A stretch of 64,000 bases of DNA from Bugulina stolonifera (taxonomy: Eukaryota; Bryozoa; Gymnolaemata; Cheilostomatida; Bugulidae). The notes under the pieces were generated by a model that ran no database searches, was not told the origin of the DNA, and was given only the letters and a program-made list of their open reading frames with translations. The stretch spans positions 18,524,099 to 18,588,098 of the forward strand of contig OW285193.1 in assembly GCA_935421135.1 (NCBI GenBank). The letters run 5' to 3'. Positions 11,315-24,900 of the stretch are shown piece after piece (within the stretch, counting starts at the first letter, position 1; every line of letters begins with the position of its first letter). The position numbers were made by a program, and so were the translations under genes.

Positions 11315-14300
11315 CAGTAGCAGTAGCAGTAGCAGTAGCAGTAATAGCAGCAGCAGTACCACCGTGATAGTACCACTACCCGCACCACTATCAGTAGTGG
11401 TACTATTCTACAAGTACTAGTTTACTACTACTACTACTACTAGGTTAGGGTTTGCACAAAGGAAGTCTGTTGCAATCAGGGTTTGATATCAGTTGGAGAT
11501 GAATCGTGATTGCCTGCACTTGAAGGTATTCAGGGTATGTACATGTACTTGGAGTTATCAATTCATCTACTAGAGTAGCTACTAGCTAAGGACCCTCCTC
11601 TCCTGCACCGCTGACCACTAAAGACCCTCCTCTCCTGCACCGCTGACCACTAAAGACCCTCCTCTCCTGCACCGCTGGCCACTAACCTACCTTCTTCTTC
11701 TCTCTTATCTGCTTCTTCAGTCCCATCAGTTTACTCTTCCTCTCATGCAAAATAGTCTTCAAACTCCTAAACTCTTTCTTGACAACTTTCTTTCGAGACT
11801 TTGTAATATCCTTGCTATGTAGCTCTGAAGATAAACAATCTCCATTTAGTAACAGTCCACCACATAGGATTGTTTAACAGACCGACATGGACCATACAGT
11901 CTGATGATAGAGGAGAGGGAAACCAGTGCCTAACCAGACATGACTCACTTGGCTAGTTATATGACTAAATTTTCTGGTATGCTGGCCAGGTACTGGAGTT
12001 TAACATAGATATGTTTTGTGGTCACTGCTTAATCCGTATGTACTAAATACAAGTAAAGACATCTAGATAAATAACATATTAATCCCCACTTGTAAAATCA
12101 CAGGTTGATTACTACCATGCTACAGTCTACTAACTACGAACTTACAATGTACTCTACATACCGTGCTTGAGAGTTCGTGATCGAGCTTGCATTTCCTTTA
12201 GCTGCATTCTCTCCCCTTTAGCCAATCTAAACCAAATATTAAACATGAAATTATACCATCTCAGATTATTCCCCGGTATTATAACATCATTAGGCCTATC
12301 ACCGCAATTATTTCATTTTTATTTCATTTAAACTACTAATAAAAATAAGCAGCTTATAAGAAATAATTTTATCTTTTGTTAATTTGCTGTAGGTTGCACC
12401 TCTCACAAGTAAATGCAATATATGGTGCAGATCACCACACACATATGAGAGATAAACACACATTGGTGAGAATTTTTCACTCTATGTAAATGCAGCGCTC
12501 CACATCCTCTGCATTTGAAATATAATTGAATGAGGGAACTTAAACAATATAGTTATTATAATAACTCTGACTAACATTTTGAGTTCTCGCAAACTTTTGG
12601 GTGTTTCCACTGTGTTACCCCCGGCCTGGGCCTTGGCCACCTCTTTGTCAACACCATCTCCACCAAGTAGCTTCTATATAAATAGAACTTAGTAATATAT
12701 CCAATCATACGGTACGATACACCAGCATCAACAGAGCATGTGGGAAAAGATAACTCTATTGTATATAAATACTAACATCCACGGACAGTCTATAGGCCCA
12801 CTAAAGGATTTAATCTCGATAGCGTATTCACGTTCCGAAGAGAAACTCTTTTAACAGTTTTAGTTTTGTTGTCGACAAAAGAGTAATTAATAGAAATGAC
12901 TTCAGAGTCAGCATGCAGGTGACATGTGCTGACAGGTGACAAGATCTACTGTATGTAGAGTCTAGATGCCATCTGACTTGTAACCCCAAATATTACTGCT
13001 GACCTGTCTAGTGGTCTGAGATGCTACGATACAGCTCGCTGCTGCTGTGATATGTAGCTAATCAATGTTATTCATACGTTCATTTACATGACTGAAATGG
13101 AAATGAGGTGAATATCAATATCTTTATTAGCAAATCGTTGCCATGGCAACGCTTAGAATAGTCATGTTATTGTGTGAAAGCATGACTGTCAATCTCTATG
13201 TGGTTGCTTCCCAAAAGGCAAGATTTATTATGACTGAAATCCACCATTGCTTTCAGCTATTAGTGCTATTATACCACAGTGCATATACAATGTAATGTAG
13301 CAGCTAGAGTTAGCTAGTGCTAAAGCACCTAATCCAATGGAATTCCTGGGTGCCCAGTGGAAATATGGGCAAATTGATAAAAGTTGAGTTGAAAGTTAGA
13401 CCCGAGTATCATATCAATAATATAGTTATGACTGGGTAGACCAGGGCCTATTATTCTAGCCTGAGGTCTACAGAATACAGTCACCCCATTCGCAACATAT
13501 ACTATATATGAACAGAGCATTAGCAGTTCCCTTAGTGGGAATTAGAGAGCCTATACACGCAGGAAATGATAACTCCAAACTAGTCGCATATTTTTAAAAC
13601 AATGACTGGTGCCGGACCAGTTGGTATGTAAATAAGATATGTAGAGTTTATCAGAGAGAAGCTGACGATGATGGTAAACAAACATGGTGACTAACACCTA
13701 TATCTATACTACAGAATGTACTTGGCATTAGTTAGTCAGTAGTTGAACCATATCAGTCCCTCTTAAGTGATGGTGCAATGATGCATTGAACAGAGCCATC
13801 AGTATTTATGTAGATATATGGCATATAATACGGAGATAGCATGAGTGTGGTATGCCCATGTAGACCCACAAATACACGTAGGTATAAACACAGTCTTACA
13901 GTATAGACTGTTTACCTCCAACTATATAGACTAGTGTACTATAATTTATATACTACTATATACTAGCACCAGTAGACTGTATACATTTATATGAAGGTAG
14001 TCTTGTATGATACAGTATTATTGCTATAGAATAACAGGGTATTATGAATAATACATAGTATAATATAATAGTATAGATCTAATGTCAGATGATAACCTAA
14101 AGCCATAGAAGTCACTCCATGTGTTTCAATATATGGGCTGGACAAGCAATCTAAATTTTGTTTGACTAGATGGATACCACACTTCTACAATGTACCACAC
14201 TTCTACAATGTACCACACTTCTACAATGTACCATACTTCTACAATGTACCATACTTCTACAATGTACCACACTTCTACAATGTACCACACTTCTACAATG

Positions 14301-14687
14301 TACCATACTTCTACAATGTACCACACTTCTACAATGTACCACACTTCTACAATGTACCACACTTCTACAATGTACCACACTTCTACAATGTCACCTGTAG
14401 GCCTGTTCAGCATCCACTATCTAAAGCTTGTAATCATGGAAACCCAAAATGTTAGCATACTCATTTCAAACTTCCATGGTTACATGCAGGGAATGCAACC
14501 GGCCCCCCCCCCCCCCCCCAATAAACTGGTGGGTTTAACTTATACCAAAGGCTACAACAGACGTGTACATTAGCTGTGTCCAGTTTCCCCACCTGCCGTA
14601 GCTATGAGTGTAGAAGGAGGACGACAGGCTTACCTTGGAGGAGACGACTGCCACCAGGAGGAGTAGCACACAGATGGACAGCTTCAT
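7363..14687 (-). CDS. Secreted Lys/Thr-rich protein with 8-Cys Dickkopf-like module
   Basis: Hand-joined exons in transcription order: 14634-14687, 12576-12673, 12162-12226, 11691-11824, 10316-10340, 9907-10085, 9531-9581, 8735-8840, 8020-8118, 7363-7499. All have GT/AG borders and matching phases; 948 nt gives 315 residues. Residues 1-17 are a classic signal peptide ([17 protein letters not shown]), encoded by a dedicated first exon. The middle is very rich in Lys/Arg and likely helical. Exon 6 encodes a Thr-rich, mucin-like run flanked by Lys-rich segments. Exons 8-10 carry eight cysteines spaced C-x5-C-x6-C-x9-C-x11-C-x5-C-x5-C-x22-C. That spacing resembles the Dickkopf N-terminal cysteine-rich domain minus one Cys pair, but no second (colipase-like) Dickkopf domain is present. 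The product is presumably secreted and strongly basic. Exon structure is well supported; Dickkopf relationship is only a suggestion, and a matrix or other small Cys-rich protein is the alternative. Confidence 0.75.
8325..8475. repeat. Dispersed repeat, copy A
   Basis: Shares ACC.CCCTAGCT.ATCGGCA, TTTTGCTTTTGGCC and a following GTGACAGAAG.(G/T)GGCC-type stretch with 23240-23375. Lies in the intron between exons 8 and 9 of the secreted-protein gene. No terminal structure was recognised. Confidence 0.6.
11205..11440. repeat. (AGT)n microsatellite with flanking palindrome
   Basis: A pure AGT run at about 11262-11312 grades into AGC-containing units, followed by an inverted stretch (GATAGTACCACTACC / GTAGTGGTACTATTC) at about 11365-11410. 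Intronic. Confidence 0.9.
11587..11683. repeat. 32-bp tandem repeat, 3 copies
   Basis: The unit starts AAAGACCCTCCTCTCCTGCA. It lies a few bases downstream of the 5' splice site at 11690 (minus-strand gene) and overlaps the intron start. Confidence 0.85.
14173..14391. repeat. 18-bp minisatellite, 12 copies
   Basis: Unit TACCA(C/T)ACTTCTACAATG. It lies in intron 1 of the secreted-protein gene. The period is a multiple of three, so every frame stays open on both strands; these frames are not genes. A poly-C run follows at about 14503-14519. Confidence 0.95.
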
Positions 14688-14699
14688 AACGAGGCTTCA

Positions 14700-15030
14700 C
14701 TTCTGTCCCTACAACCAAAACACACTGTGTTACCGACCAACAAATCGACTGTCATTCTATTTGTACTACGTACTCTACGTAACCTAAAGTAGTAAGTACT
14801 CTACGTAACCTAAAGTAAGTTCTAAGGCTATTATAAAACTTGGGCAGTAATATGTTGTAACACTGCTTGCAATCTGTCTTTTGAATCAGAATGTGACAAG
14901 AAGTGGTAGCCCAAGAACAGCATCATGACAAGAAATATAAATTATACACAGCTGTTGTTTGTATTGGATGAATATTAACTCCAATGAACTACAATTGAAC
15001 AGCTCTTAGTTTTATGTCTGACTTCATAGA
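14700..15030. other. Region upstream of the secreted-protein gene
   Basis: Probable 5' flank of the minus-strand gene starting at 14687. No clear TATA box or other site was recognised. A short duplication of TACTCTACGTAACCTAAAGTA occurs at about 14768-14820. Confidence 0.4.
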
Positions 15031-15303
15031 CACAATATAAACCTTATATTATACCTATGGAGTAACACATAGACACAATATAAACCCCTTATATTATACC
15101 TATGGAGTAACACATAGATATAATATAAACCCCTTATATTATACCTATGGAGTAACACATAGATATAATATAAACCTCTTATATTATACCTATGGAGTAA
15201 CACATAGATATAATATAAACCCCTTATATTATATCTATGGAGTAACACATAGATATAATATAAACCCCTTATATTATACCTATGGAGTAACACATAGATA
15301 TAA
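15031..15303. repeat. 45-bp minisatellite, 6 copies
   Basis: The unit contains CACATAGATATAATATAAAC and CTTATATTATACCTATGGAG. The period is divisible by three, which leaves a long minus-strand open frame without coding character. Confidence 0.95.
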
Positions 15304-15854
15304 TAATATAATATAGACCTTTATATTGGATATAACGTCTGTAGGGCCTATTATATTATATTATACAAGTAACAAGGAAGAAGATGTTATCTACATGTAT
15401 ATGTATAAGGCTCTCAGAATAAAAGGATTTATATAATATATACATTGTACAAACGAAATGTAATGTACATGCTTCAGCTCAACCATGTATGTGAAATAGA
15501 AATAATAATATCACTTTTATATGCCTATAATACACAGTGGAACGACTATTATAGATAAGGTGGTAGAGACAGCTCAACATTTGGAATGCAGTATATGTAA
15601 CCACAATGCTCAACAAAACTACAAAGTGAAAAGTGGGAAAGTAGTAGGTTTCATAGTACAGTTAAATCAGGGGTTTATCTGGTAAAACTTTTACAATGTT
15701 TCACATTAGGTTATTGTGAGAGTCTCAGAGAGGGGATGAGGTGGGGATGAGATGGGGATGAGACGGAATGAGGTACCACCAAATTCTGACCTGTTGAATC
15801 AGCCAAGACTAGTTGGTTTGTAGCACAGTATGAAGATGAATTTGTTTGAAAAGC

Positions 15855-16270
15855 AGTAAATACAGCTGTAGGTGATATGAAGTAAATACAGCTGTAGGTG
15901 ATATGAAGTAAATACAGCTGTAGTTGATATGAAGTAAATACAGCTGTAGGTGATATGAAGTAAATACAGCTGTAGGTGATATGAAGTAAATACAGCTGTA
16001 GGTGATATGAAGTAAATACAGCTGTAGGTGATATGAAGTAAATACAGCTGTAGGTGATATGAAGTAAATACAGCTGTAGGTGATATGAAGTAAATACAGG
16101 TGTAGGTGATATGAAGTAAATACAGCTGTAGGTGATATGAAGTAAATACAGGTGTAGGTGATATGAAGTAAATACAGCTGTAGGTGATATGAAGTAAATA
16201 CAGCTGTAGGTGATATGAAGTAAATACAGCTGTAGGTGATATGAAGTAAATACAGGTGTAGGTGATATGA
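15855..16270. repeat. 26-bp minisatellite, about 16 copies
   Basis: The unit contains GTAAATACAGCTGTAGGTGA with C/G alternation at one site. The minus-strand frame 15809-16351 (180 codons) is only the repeat read through. Confidence 0.95.
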
Positions 16271-18030
16271 AGCTACTGGGAGGTAGTAGAAACTACAAAC
16301 ACAGTCTCTGAACACTGTATAAGCCATATAATACATGTACATGTTGTACACGCTGTATCAACATACCTGTATACACTGGAGTAGAACAAATAGATTGGGA
16401 AGAAATGTGATCCAACAATCAACTACTTGATGTGTAACAATCTACTAACACTGAGGTCTTTATCAGCAATGGTGCTATAGAACAGACAATGTCAATGGGT
16501 ATCAACCAATCAAATACAGTATAACATAAGTAAATAGCCAATCATATTAATTATGAATGGTAACACATGCCAAACTTCCCACAATTATACCAGCATTAAT
16601 AGGAATGCTTGAGTCAGAGTGGAAACAAAGGTGTACATATTCATTTTTACCCAGCAAGCTTTCCATATTACTACAGTAATATTCTACATGTAGCTCAATA
16701 ATTCAATAATATTAGTATTATCAGCATAATATTTCTGGTGGTAGAATAACCCCCTTCCCTAGCACTTCCCCCCTTTTAATAATTTGGTAGAGATTTGATT
16801 GAACAAGGGGACACTTTACTAACTATAATGTGGTACTGTTAGAAACCTCCACTATAAAGTTGGATAAACAATAATATACTAACCATTCATACAATAGAAT
16901 ACTTACAAAGTCTATTGTCTAACTGTACATTGAACCTTTTATAGCAGTCATACTTAGCTGAAGAAGTTGTGCTTCTAAAAATACACACGTTGCCTCCAGT
17001 GGAAATTAATTGTTAGCAAAAATCCAAAGTATTAATTCCATGAATTATAATATTCCATTAGTCCAAATTATTTACGTATTGGTGTATTATGTGTATTTAC
17101 AGAGAGGGGCTTCACCTGTAACCTTACAATCTCAGCAAGTAACTACCAGTACTAATAGCTTATAGTGTAGTCTGGTAATATAGCTGCTAGCTGCTGTCTT
17201 GTGTAGAGTGTTGAATATAGAGATACAGTGTTGTAGCTCAGTAGTAGGTGACTTCCCATTTAATGTGAGACCAGAGTTTTGAGTTGTATAGTGTATAGAC
17301 ATACATGTACATTGCAGTTAGTAATGCCAAGTACAGTACTTGGGTCTATGTAATTAATTAATCATAACAAAAATAATGTTTCAATTTTAGAATTAGCACA
17401 ACATGTACGTGGAACTCCTCAATTCTCAGTGTTAACTTGGGCGATCAAATAATGCTTTGTCAAAGTCGGCCATTATTTTAATGGTATATTATTCTCAAAT
17501 TATTGGCTGTAAACTAACAGCCAGATCAACTGTACCTTTCATCTCCATCCAACGGTGAAGTGGAGAGGCAGATATCAATCAAATCTGTCACAAAATAAAT
17601 GAGAAATGAAATTTCTTAAAACTTGATAATTGCATATCATATAAATATTTGCTACCAATCACCTTTGCCCTAAACCAATACATAAATTACTGGAAATAGC
17701 TAATTTGATGTAATTATGTCAAGTCTTTCATAAACAGTATTTCACCTCCACAACTACATCCTCCATCTACTGCTGTTTAGTTTGTTATGACTTGACTGTA
17801 TAAATAAATAAGAATACTTTGTCCCATTTTTGTTTGGCAGGAAGGGGAACAAGTTAGGGAATATACTACATCCCCTTCCCAGAAGTAATACCTAATTAGG
17901 AATAGAATACTAATATTAGGCATATTTATAAAATAGCAATCTGCAGCAATAACAAGAAGACGTGTAACCCATAAGGTAAGACAAACACCACTTATAACAA
18001 GTATAGACACTTTCAGAGTTAGCTGTGTTT
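16271..18030. other. Non-coding stretch, no feature recognised
   Basis: AT-rich intergenic sequence between the secreted-protein gene and the LRR gene. No conserved coding segment or structured RNA was recognised. Confidence 0.5.
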
Positions 18031-18075
18031 GGAGTTATTCCCTCACAAGAATCATGGGCAAAGAGAGGACAACTT
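18031..18075. repeat. Short hairpin element (family member 3)
   Basis: GGAGTTATTCCCTC ... GAGAGGACAACTT: an imperfect version of the stem seen at 5800 and 6881. Confidence 0.5.
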
Positions 18076-18980
18076 ACAAAACATTAATTTGTGTTTTGTC
18101 TGCTAGTCAATGCTACATGTATGTTGTTGTATGTCATCAATATAGTATGACTACCTCCATAAATTCACAAACAAGGATCTGATTGCATTCTTATTGGTAA
18201 ATATACAAATAATATACCGTAAATGTCCATCTGTTCCCATTGGCATAATATTGTTACCATGATGTGAAGAATTTGCTATAAATGTAACTGCTGTGGAGAT
18301 GTTTATTGTGGTTAGGATAGACAATAGACAATTAAAGAATTATTATTTTACTTACCAAAATAACATGTTTAGACAAAATATACTACTTGGTTAAAATGCT
18401 GTCACCAGGACACTGCCCACATGCTGCTCTTTTTACATCATAGTTCAAAAATATGAGATGGACTAATGGAATTATTTTTAATGTTTGTTTCTACATAACT
18501 TTGTGTTTCCATAATACTAGACCATTGTTGGGAATTGTGACCAACACTGTAATACTAAGTACAACATTTACCAGACTTTCAAATATTTTGTTCTCAAAAC
18601 AGACGCATGTAGAGATTAAGAAATTCCAAAGCTCCACAATCTAACTCTGTGACGAACACCCTATGAGCTTTCCTTCTGCATGTAAACTATTCAACTACTC
18701 TATTAATATTATTATTATGGAATTACATTCATTGCTAACCAAGATAATAATTATAATTATTATTTTTACAACTGCGTTGGTTCACTAGAATTATTATTTA
18801 TAAAATAACTTTAATATACACATATGTGTAGATTTAACTATGACATAACATTATGTGTGCAGCCCTTCAGTGAAAGCTAGATGTCACGTAAATGTACATG
18901 TTGTATATCATACTATTCAATGTGGGAAGCTCTTCAGTGACAGCTAGATGTCACGTAAATGTACATATATATCACAATAT

Positions 18981-21900
18981 TCATTTCTTCCCAGGTTTCT
19001 TACCACCTTTCTTGCCCAATTTTTTCTTTCCCTTTTTCTTTACTGGCGCAGAAGGATCTTTTCCAGTCATAATAAATATAGCTTCATTTTCATTGTAAGG
19101 TCGTCGAGGGTCACGCTTTTCTCTTCTCTGGAAGTCGTAATGCTTCTCTGTGTGACGATACAACCAATGAGTTAACAGATGTGCTTCAGCAGCTTTCAAA
19201 CTAGAAAACAGCTGATACTAATAACGGCTGAACCTTGCTCTCCTGCAGCCATCTTGTGCTAATACTTGGCTTTTATAGCCAGCTCACATGAGTGCGTATT
19301 AAAGGTGAGGGTGGCTATATGGGAGGTTGAGGGTGGCTATATGGGAGGTCGAGAGTGGCTACATGGGAGGTCGAGAGTGGCTACATGGGAGGTCGTTTGC
19401 CAACAGCTCGTTCATTCAAATAGCACGCCATTTGTTCACCGGGCAAAGACCAACATGTTGGCCTTGTCAGCCCCAGAATCATGAAACCCTGCTGTAATTA
19501 TAGCTATAGAATTTATTAAAATTAAGTGTTTGTTATTGGCTGGATATTAGTTAATAGCATCGATGGACTGGTGCTACACCTAGCCAATATAGTATCGAAG
19601 GACTGGTGCTACACCTAGCCAATATAGCCTGTCAAAGCTCTCATGTGATAGCCAGCTGGCTGTCTTTAGGAAAGCTTCAGGAAACTATGGAGACTCACTG
19701 AATATCCACCCAATTATTTATATAGTATTAATAACCCAGTAGTAGTTGATTACCGCATCCTCTGACATACATACAATGTGAATGTTACAGTGAGAAGGAG
19801 GGGATAACTCTCTACTATATAAAGTGACATACCAATGTGATGATTGAGTCTCAGCGTGTCCCAGTTTTTAGGGAAGAAAGTAATTTTATTATGAGAAACA
19901 TCCAGAACTTTCAGCCAGTTCATCTTACAGATAGAGTCGGGCAGTTCTGAGAGCAGATTATCTTTGAGGTGTAGTTCTATACAGAATAGAAATCAATGGA
20001 TTAACTATATATCATAATAAAAGAGAGAAAATAGAGATCATGCAAGTAAGATCTAACTACAAAATAATATCCAAATAGTATGCAGTATTTGACACATGAC
20101 AATGAATGCAGGTGTAAGCAGGTAATGCAGGAGTTACTCTACCCTGGAGATTGGTGAGCTTATTGAAGGTGTTAGGGACATGAATCAGGTCATTCTCTGA
20201 TAGGTTGAGGTGCTCTAATCGGTATAAACAGGTGATGTCAGGGTGAATCCATGTTAGGTAGTTACCGTGAGCATCCAGGTACTTTAGACTAGCAAACCAG
20301 TGAAAATGTGACCTCTGAAACTCCTCAAATTGGTTTACTGGAGAAAGTATACACAAATATATCAGTACCTGTTACATTATACATGTATATTGGTAACCGC
20401 TTTTATTGTATGTCGATCATGAATACTTATTTAAACACCGCAGTATCTCTGCCAAGGTAGCACAGGAGCATTATAAGGTTGGTGCCCTTTCTAATACCAC
20501 CAATGACCTTTTCGTGGGAATTGAACCTGGATCCCCACATGGAAATCCAGGACTCTAGCCTCTAGGCCACAGCTGCTCCCTGCTAGACTTGTATAACTGC
20601 GTGCAGAACACTGCTAATTTTAAAGTATTGTAGAAAATTGTACCTATAAAACTATAAGTACATGTTCATGTGTTTGATTCAAACACATCTTATAAAACAG
20701 TACATGTTTGGAGTTATCTCATCCATTAAAATGCTGCTAATAAAGAGAAGACAACTTTAAACCTCACCTGAGATATTCAAATGGAGAAGAGCAAATGGAA
20801 TAACAACGTCCATATCTGACTTCTTACTTGGTAGACTGAGAGCCTTAATTTTATTATGAGACACATTGAGGTGAGTGAGAGGACACCTCAGTAATTCTAC
20901 TGGAAGCTCAGCTATCAGGTTATGAGAACAGTCAAAGTATGATAAGTACTGTAAACACAAAAATATACCAACTCTACTATTGAGCAATAACAGCATTGGA
21001 TTGTGGGAAGTTATCATGAATATGAACATTTTGTTCGTCTAAAAGTGAACAAAGTAGATTGAATGGTTTCTAATCCTCACATGAGGTCTCTTGGTATATT
21101 GTTATATTGAAGGGAAGATGTTAGTCATGGGCAGATGCCTCAGCACTCTACTTCACGTCTGCAGAGGAAGTATTAAACACCTGATGCATTTTGGGAATTT
21201 CCTCATTCAGTCAACTAAGCTATTTTTACTATCATACAATGTGTTAAATTTATGTTGTGAGACTTACCTTCAGATCTTGTAGTTTAGTTGGCACGTCTGG
21301 CAACTCATTGAAGCTACAATCAAAGTGCCGAAGTTGTTTCATGTTTTGCATCATAACTGGAGGTATGCTAGTGATGAGGTTCTTAGATATATCCAGGTAG
21401 GTGATTAGTCTGTATTTAGATACGATGTTAGACGGCATCTCACCCAGATCTAAACCTACAGGTAAACACCCACCGTAGTAATAATATTGTTGACATAAGC
21501 GACAAGTGCAGACCTATTCTCTGGCTGCAGAAGGACATCTGGCAATAGTCATCTCAAGTACGAGTACAACTGTGCAATAACTTTCTACTATACATATAAT
21601 ATCTACTATACATATAGCATCTACTATACATATAACATCTACTATACATATAACATCTACATACATATAACATCTACATACATATAATATCTACATACAT
21701 ATAACATCTACTATACATATAGCATCTACTATACATATAACATCTACTATACATATAACATCTACTATACATATAACATCTACATACATATAACATCTAC
21801 ATACATATAACATCTACATACATATAACATCTACATACATATAACATCTACTATACATATAACATCTACTATACATATAACATCTACTATACATATAGCA

Positions 21901-24900
21901 TCTACTATACATATAACATCTACTATACATATAATATCTACTATACATATAACATCTACTATACATATAACATCTACTATACATATAACATCTACTATAC
22001 ATATAACATCTACTATACATATAATATCTACATACATATAACATCTACTATACATATAACATCTACTATACATATAACATCTACTATACATATAGCATCT
22101 ACTATACATATAACATCTACTATACATATAACATCTACTATACATATAACATCTACTATACATATAGCATCTACTATACATATAACATCTACTATACATA
22201 TAACATCTACTATACATACACTGTATAACATCTACTATACATATAACATCTACTATACATATAACATCTACATACATATAATATCTACATACATATAACA
22301 TCTACTATACATATAACATCTACTATACATATAACATCTACTATACATATAGCATCTACTATACATATAACATCTACTATACATATAACATCTACTATAC
22401 ATATAACATCTACTATACATATAACATCTACTATACATATAACATCTACTATACATATAATATCTACATACATATAACATCTACTATACATATAACATCT
22501 ACTATACATATAACATCTACTATACATATAACATCTACTATACATATAATATCTACATACATATAACATCTACTATACATATAGCATCTACTATACATAT
22601 AACATCTACTATACATATAGCATCTACTATATATATAACATCTACTATACATATAACATCTACTATACATATAGCATCTACTATACATATAACATCTACT
22701 ATACATATAACATCTACATACATATAACATCTACTATACATATAATATCTACTATACATATAACATCTACATACATATAACATCTACTATACATATAACA
22801 TCTACATACATATAGCATCTACATACATATAACATCTACTATACATATAACATCTACTATACATATAACATCTACATACATATAGCATCTTACAGTTCAT
22901 TGTACAATACATGCATGCTCCTACAGTAGGTTAATTATGAATATTGCAATGCAAGCTAGTTAAAAGTGCGAACGATTTTCTAATTAACAAAGCTCTCACT
23001 GCGATTTTATTTACCAGAGAGTGACAGCTTCTCAAGGTGCACCAGGTGCTTGTTAAGAACCCTCTCTATGTGATGAGGGCTGTTATTGTTGATGTTCAAC
23101 TCCTTTATAGTAGTAGGGACAGACAACTCATTCAAAGCATTATCATCTAACTGTAAACAGATAAGCGTGCAGAAAGGAACTAAATGGTTGTGGGCTGTGA
23201 AAGTTACTATTGATGTCTTTGCAAATAAAAATTCCAAGATGGCCGTCCTGGAATTTTGCTTGATCAGAGACAACCATCCCTAGCTCATCGGCATACCTAG
23301 CTTTCTTGCACGAAAATAAAGATTTTGCTTTTGGCCTAGGACGATGTGTTCGTGACCTTGTGATGGAAGCTGGCCTTTGACTGAAATTTTGGTTGCTAAA
23401 ACACTATATTATTATGTGGTATCAAACCACATTTAGCTTGAAAACCAAAAAAAAGTGTATTGGACAGGAAAATTATTTTAGAAATGTAACTAGTGCACAG
23501 TGCAATAGCTACATTTCTTATTTCTTAAATAACTTTGGTCCTTGATTATTAACCAAAGACCAAAGTTTGAATGCCTTCTAAGATGTAGCATAAAGCAAAC
23601 TATTGGCTAAAATACTTTCAACAAAATGATTGGTCAGAAATATGATGATCTTAAGCTGATTGGCTACACTAACCTCTAATATGAACAGCTGGTTGAACAT
23701 GCTGTGGAAGTTCTTGTGTAGGAAACTGAGCTCATTGTGACTGACCTTAAGCTCGGTCAGCATCCTCCATTTCCTCAGTTCCCATGGCAACTGGGTCAGC
23801 TCATTGTAGCTAACACAAAAAACAAATAATACATGGTCAGTAGTCAACAAAGAAATTTGGTTCCGTCGCCTCATAAATAAACTATAACTGTGTGTTATAA
23901 CATGTCGACAAATTGCTGTACTTTGTTGAATCATTAAGTTGAAGTTCTCAGTCAGCTCTGAGAATATTACAATAGTATGCCAGTTCATTCAGTAGAATAG
24001 AGTACATATTCTTACTCGACTACATAAATGTACATGTACATCATACATTGACCTCTCCACAACATAACACTCTATAGTCTATATTACCTCAGGTCTAGAG
24101 ATTCTAATATCTGGGCAAGACCAAGTTCTTCAGGGACAACAGTGATATAGTTGTGTGACAGATTGAGACGCTTCAAGGATCCAACCCTTCCCATGCTAGC
24201 TGGAACTTCTCTCAGTCTATTGTGTGACATATTTAGCTCTTCTAGATTAGCCATTGGTCTAGAAAATCCCAAAAAACCAGACTATAAACATAGACCATAG
24301 CACAGCATAGCATAGCATAGACTATAGCATAAGCATATCATAGCATAGACCATAGCATAGACTATAGCATAGCATAGACTATAGCATAGCATAGACTATA
24401 GCATAGCATAGATTATAGCATAGCATAGACTATAGCATAGCATAGCATTGACTATAGCATAGCATAGCATAGACTATAGCATAGCATAGCATAGACTATA
24501 GCATAGCATAGCATTACTAAGGCTGATAGATTATATAGGTTTTCGTACCTCATGTCTGTAGGAAGGGACACAATCTCGTTGTGAGAAGCATTAAACTTTG
24601 TACAAGCTGGCAGTCTCTCAACTCCAGTGATGTCTACCACAGAGTTGTGTGATAAATCAAGAATCTGTAGTCGAGAGAGTCTGTAGGAGATAGTATAAAC
24701 ACAATGTAGATACCATTGTAAGATATCATACCCGTTGTCATTGTATTATAATATTAGACACTTCAAGTGTGACTCATCATTCCATAGCCTTAGATCCACT
24801 TACTTGAACACATTCTCTGGCACAGAGGTGAGGGAGTTATTATTGACGTAGAGTTCCTTGAGACACTGTAGTCTATGTAGATCCTCAGGCAGTTCTATCA

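Noticed and set aside
14162..14573. Overlapping open frames on both strands
   Set aside because: Twelve copies of an 18-bp unit keep every frame open; no start context or splice structure.
15809..16351. 180-codon minus-strand frame that looks membrane-like
   Set aside because: Product of a 26-bp repeat lacking stops.
20440..20580. Functional tRNA gene
   Set aside because: A and B boxes are present but no intact cloverleaf or acceptor stem could be drawn; SINE is the better reading.
21814..22783. Several open frames reading IVDVIC / MYSRCY
   Set aside because: Translations of the 18-bp TACTATACATATAACATC minisatellite.
21590..22885. CRISPR-like array
   Set aside because: No unique spacers between repeats; a eukaryotic minisatellite. 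The same applies to the other arrays.
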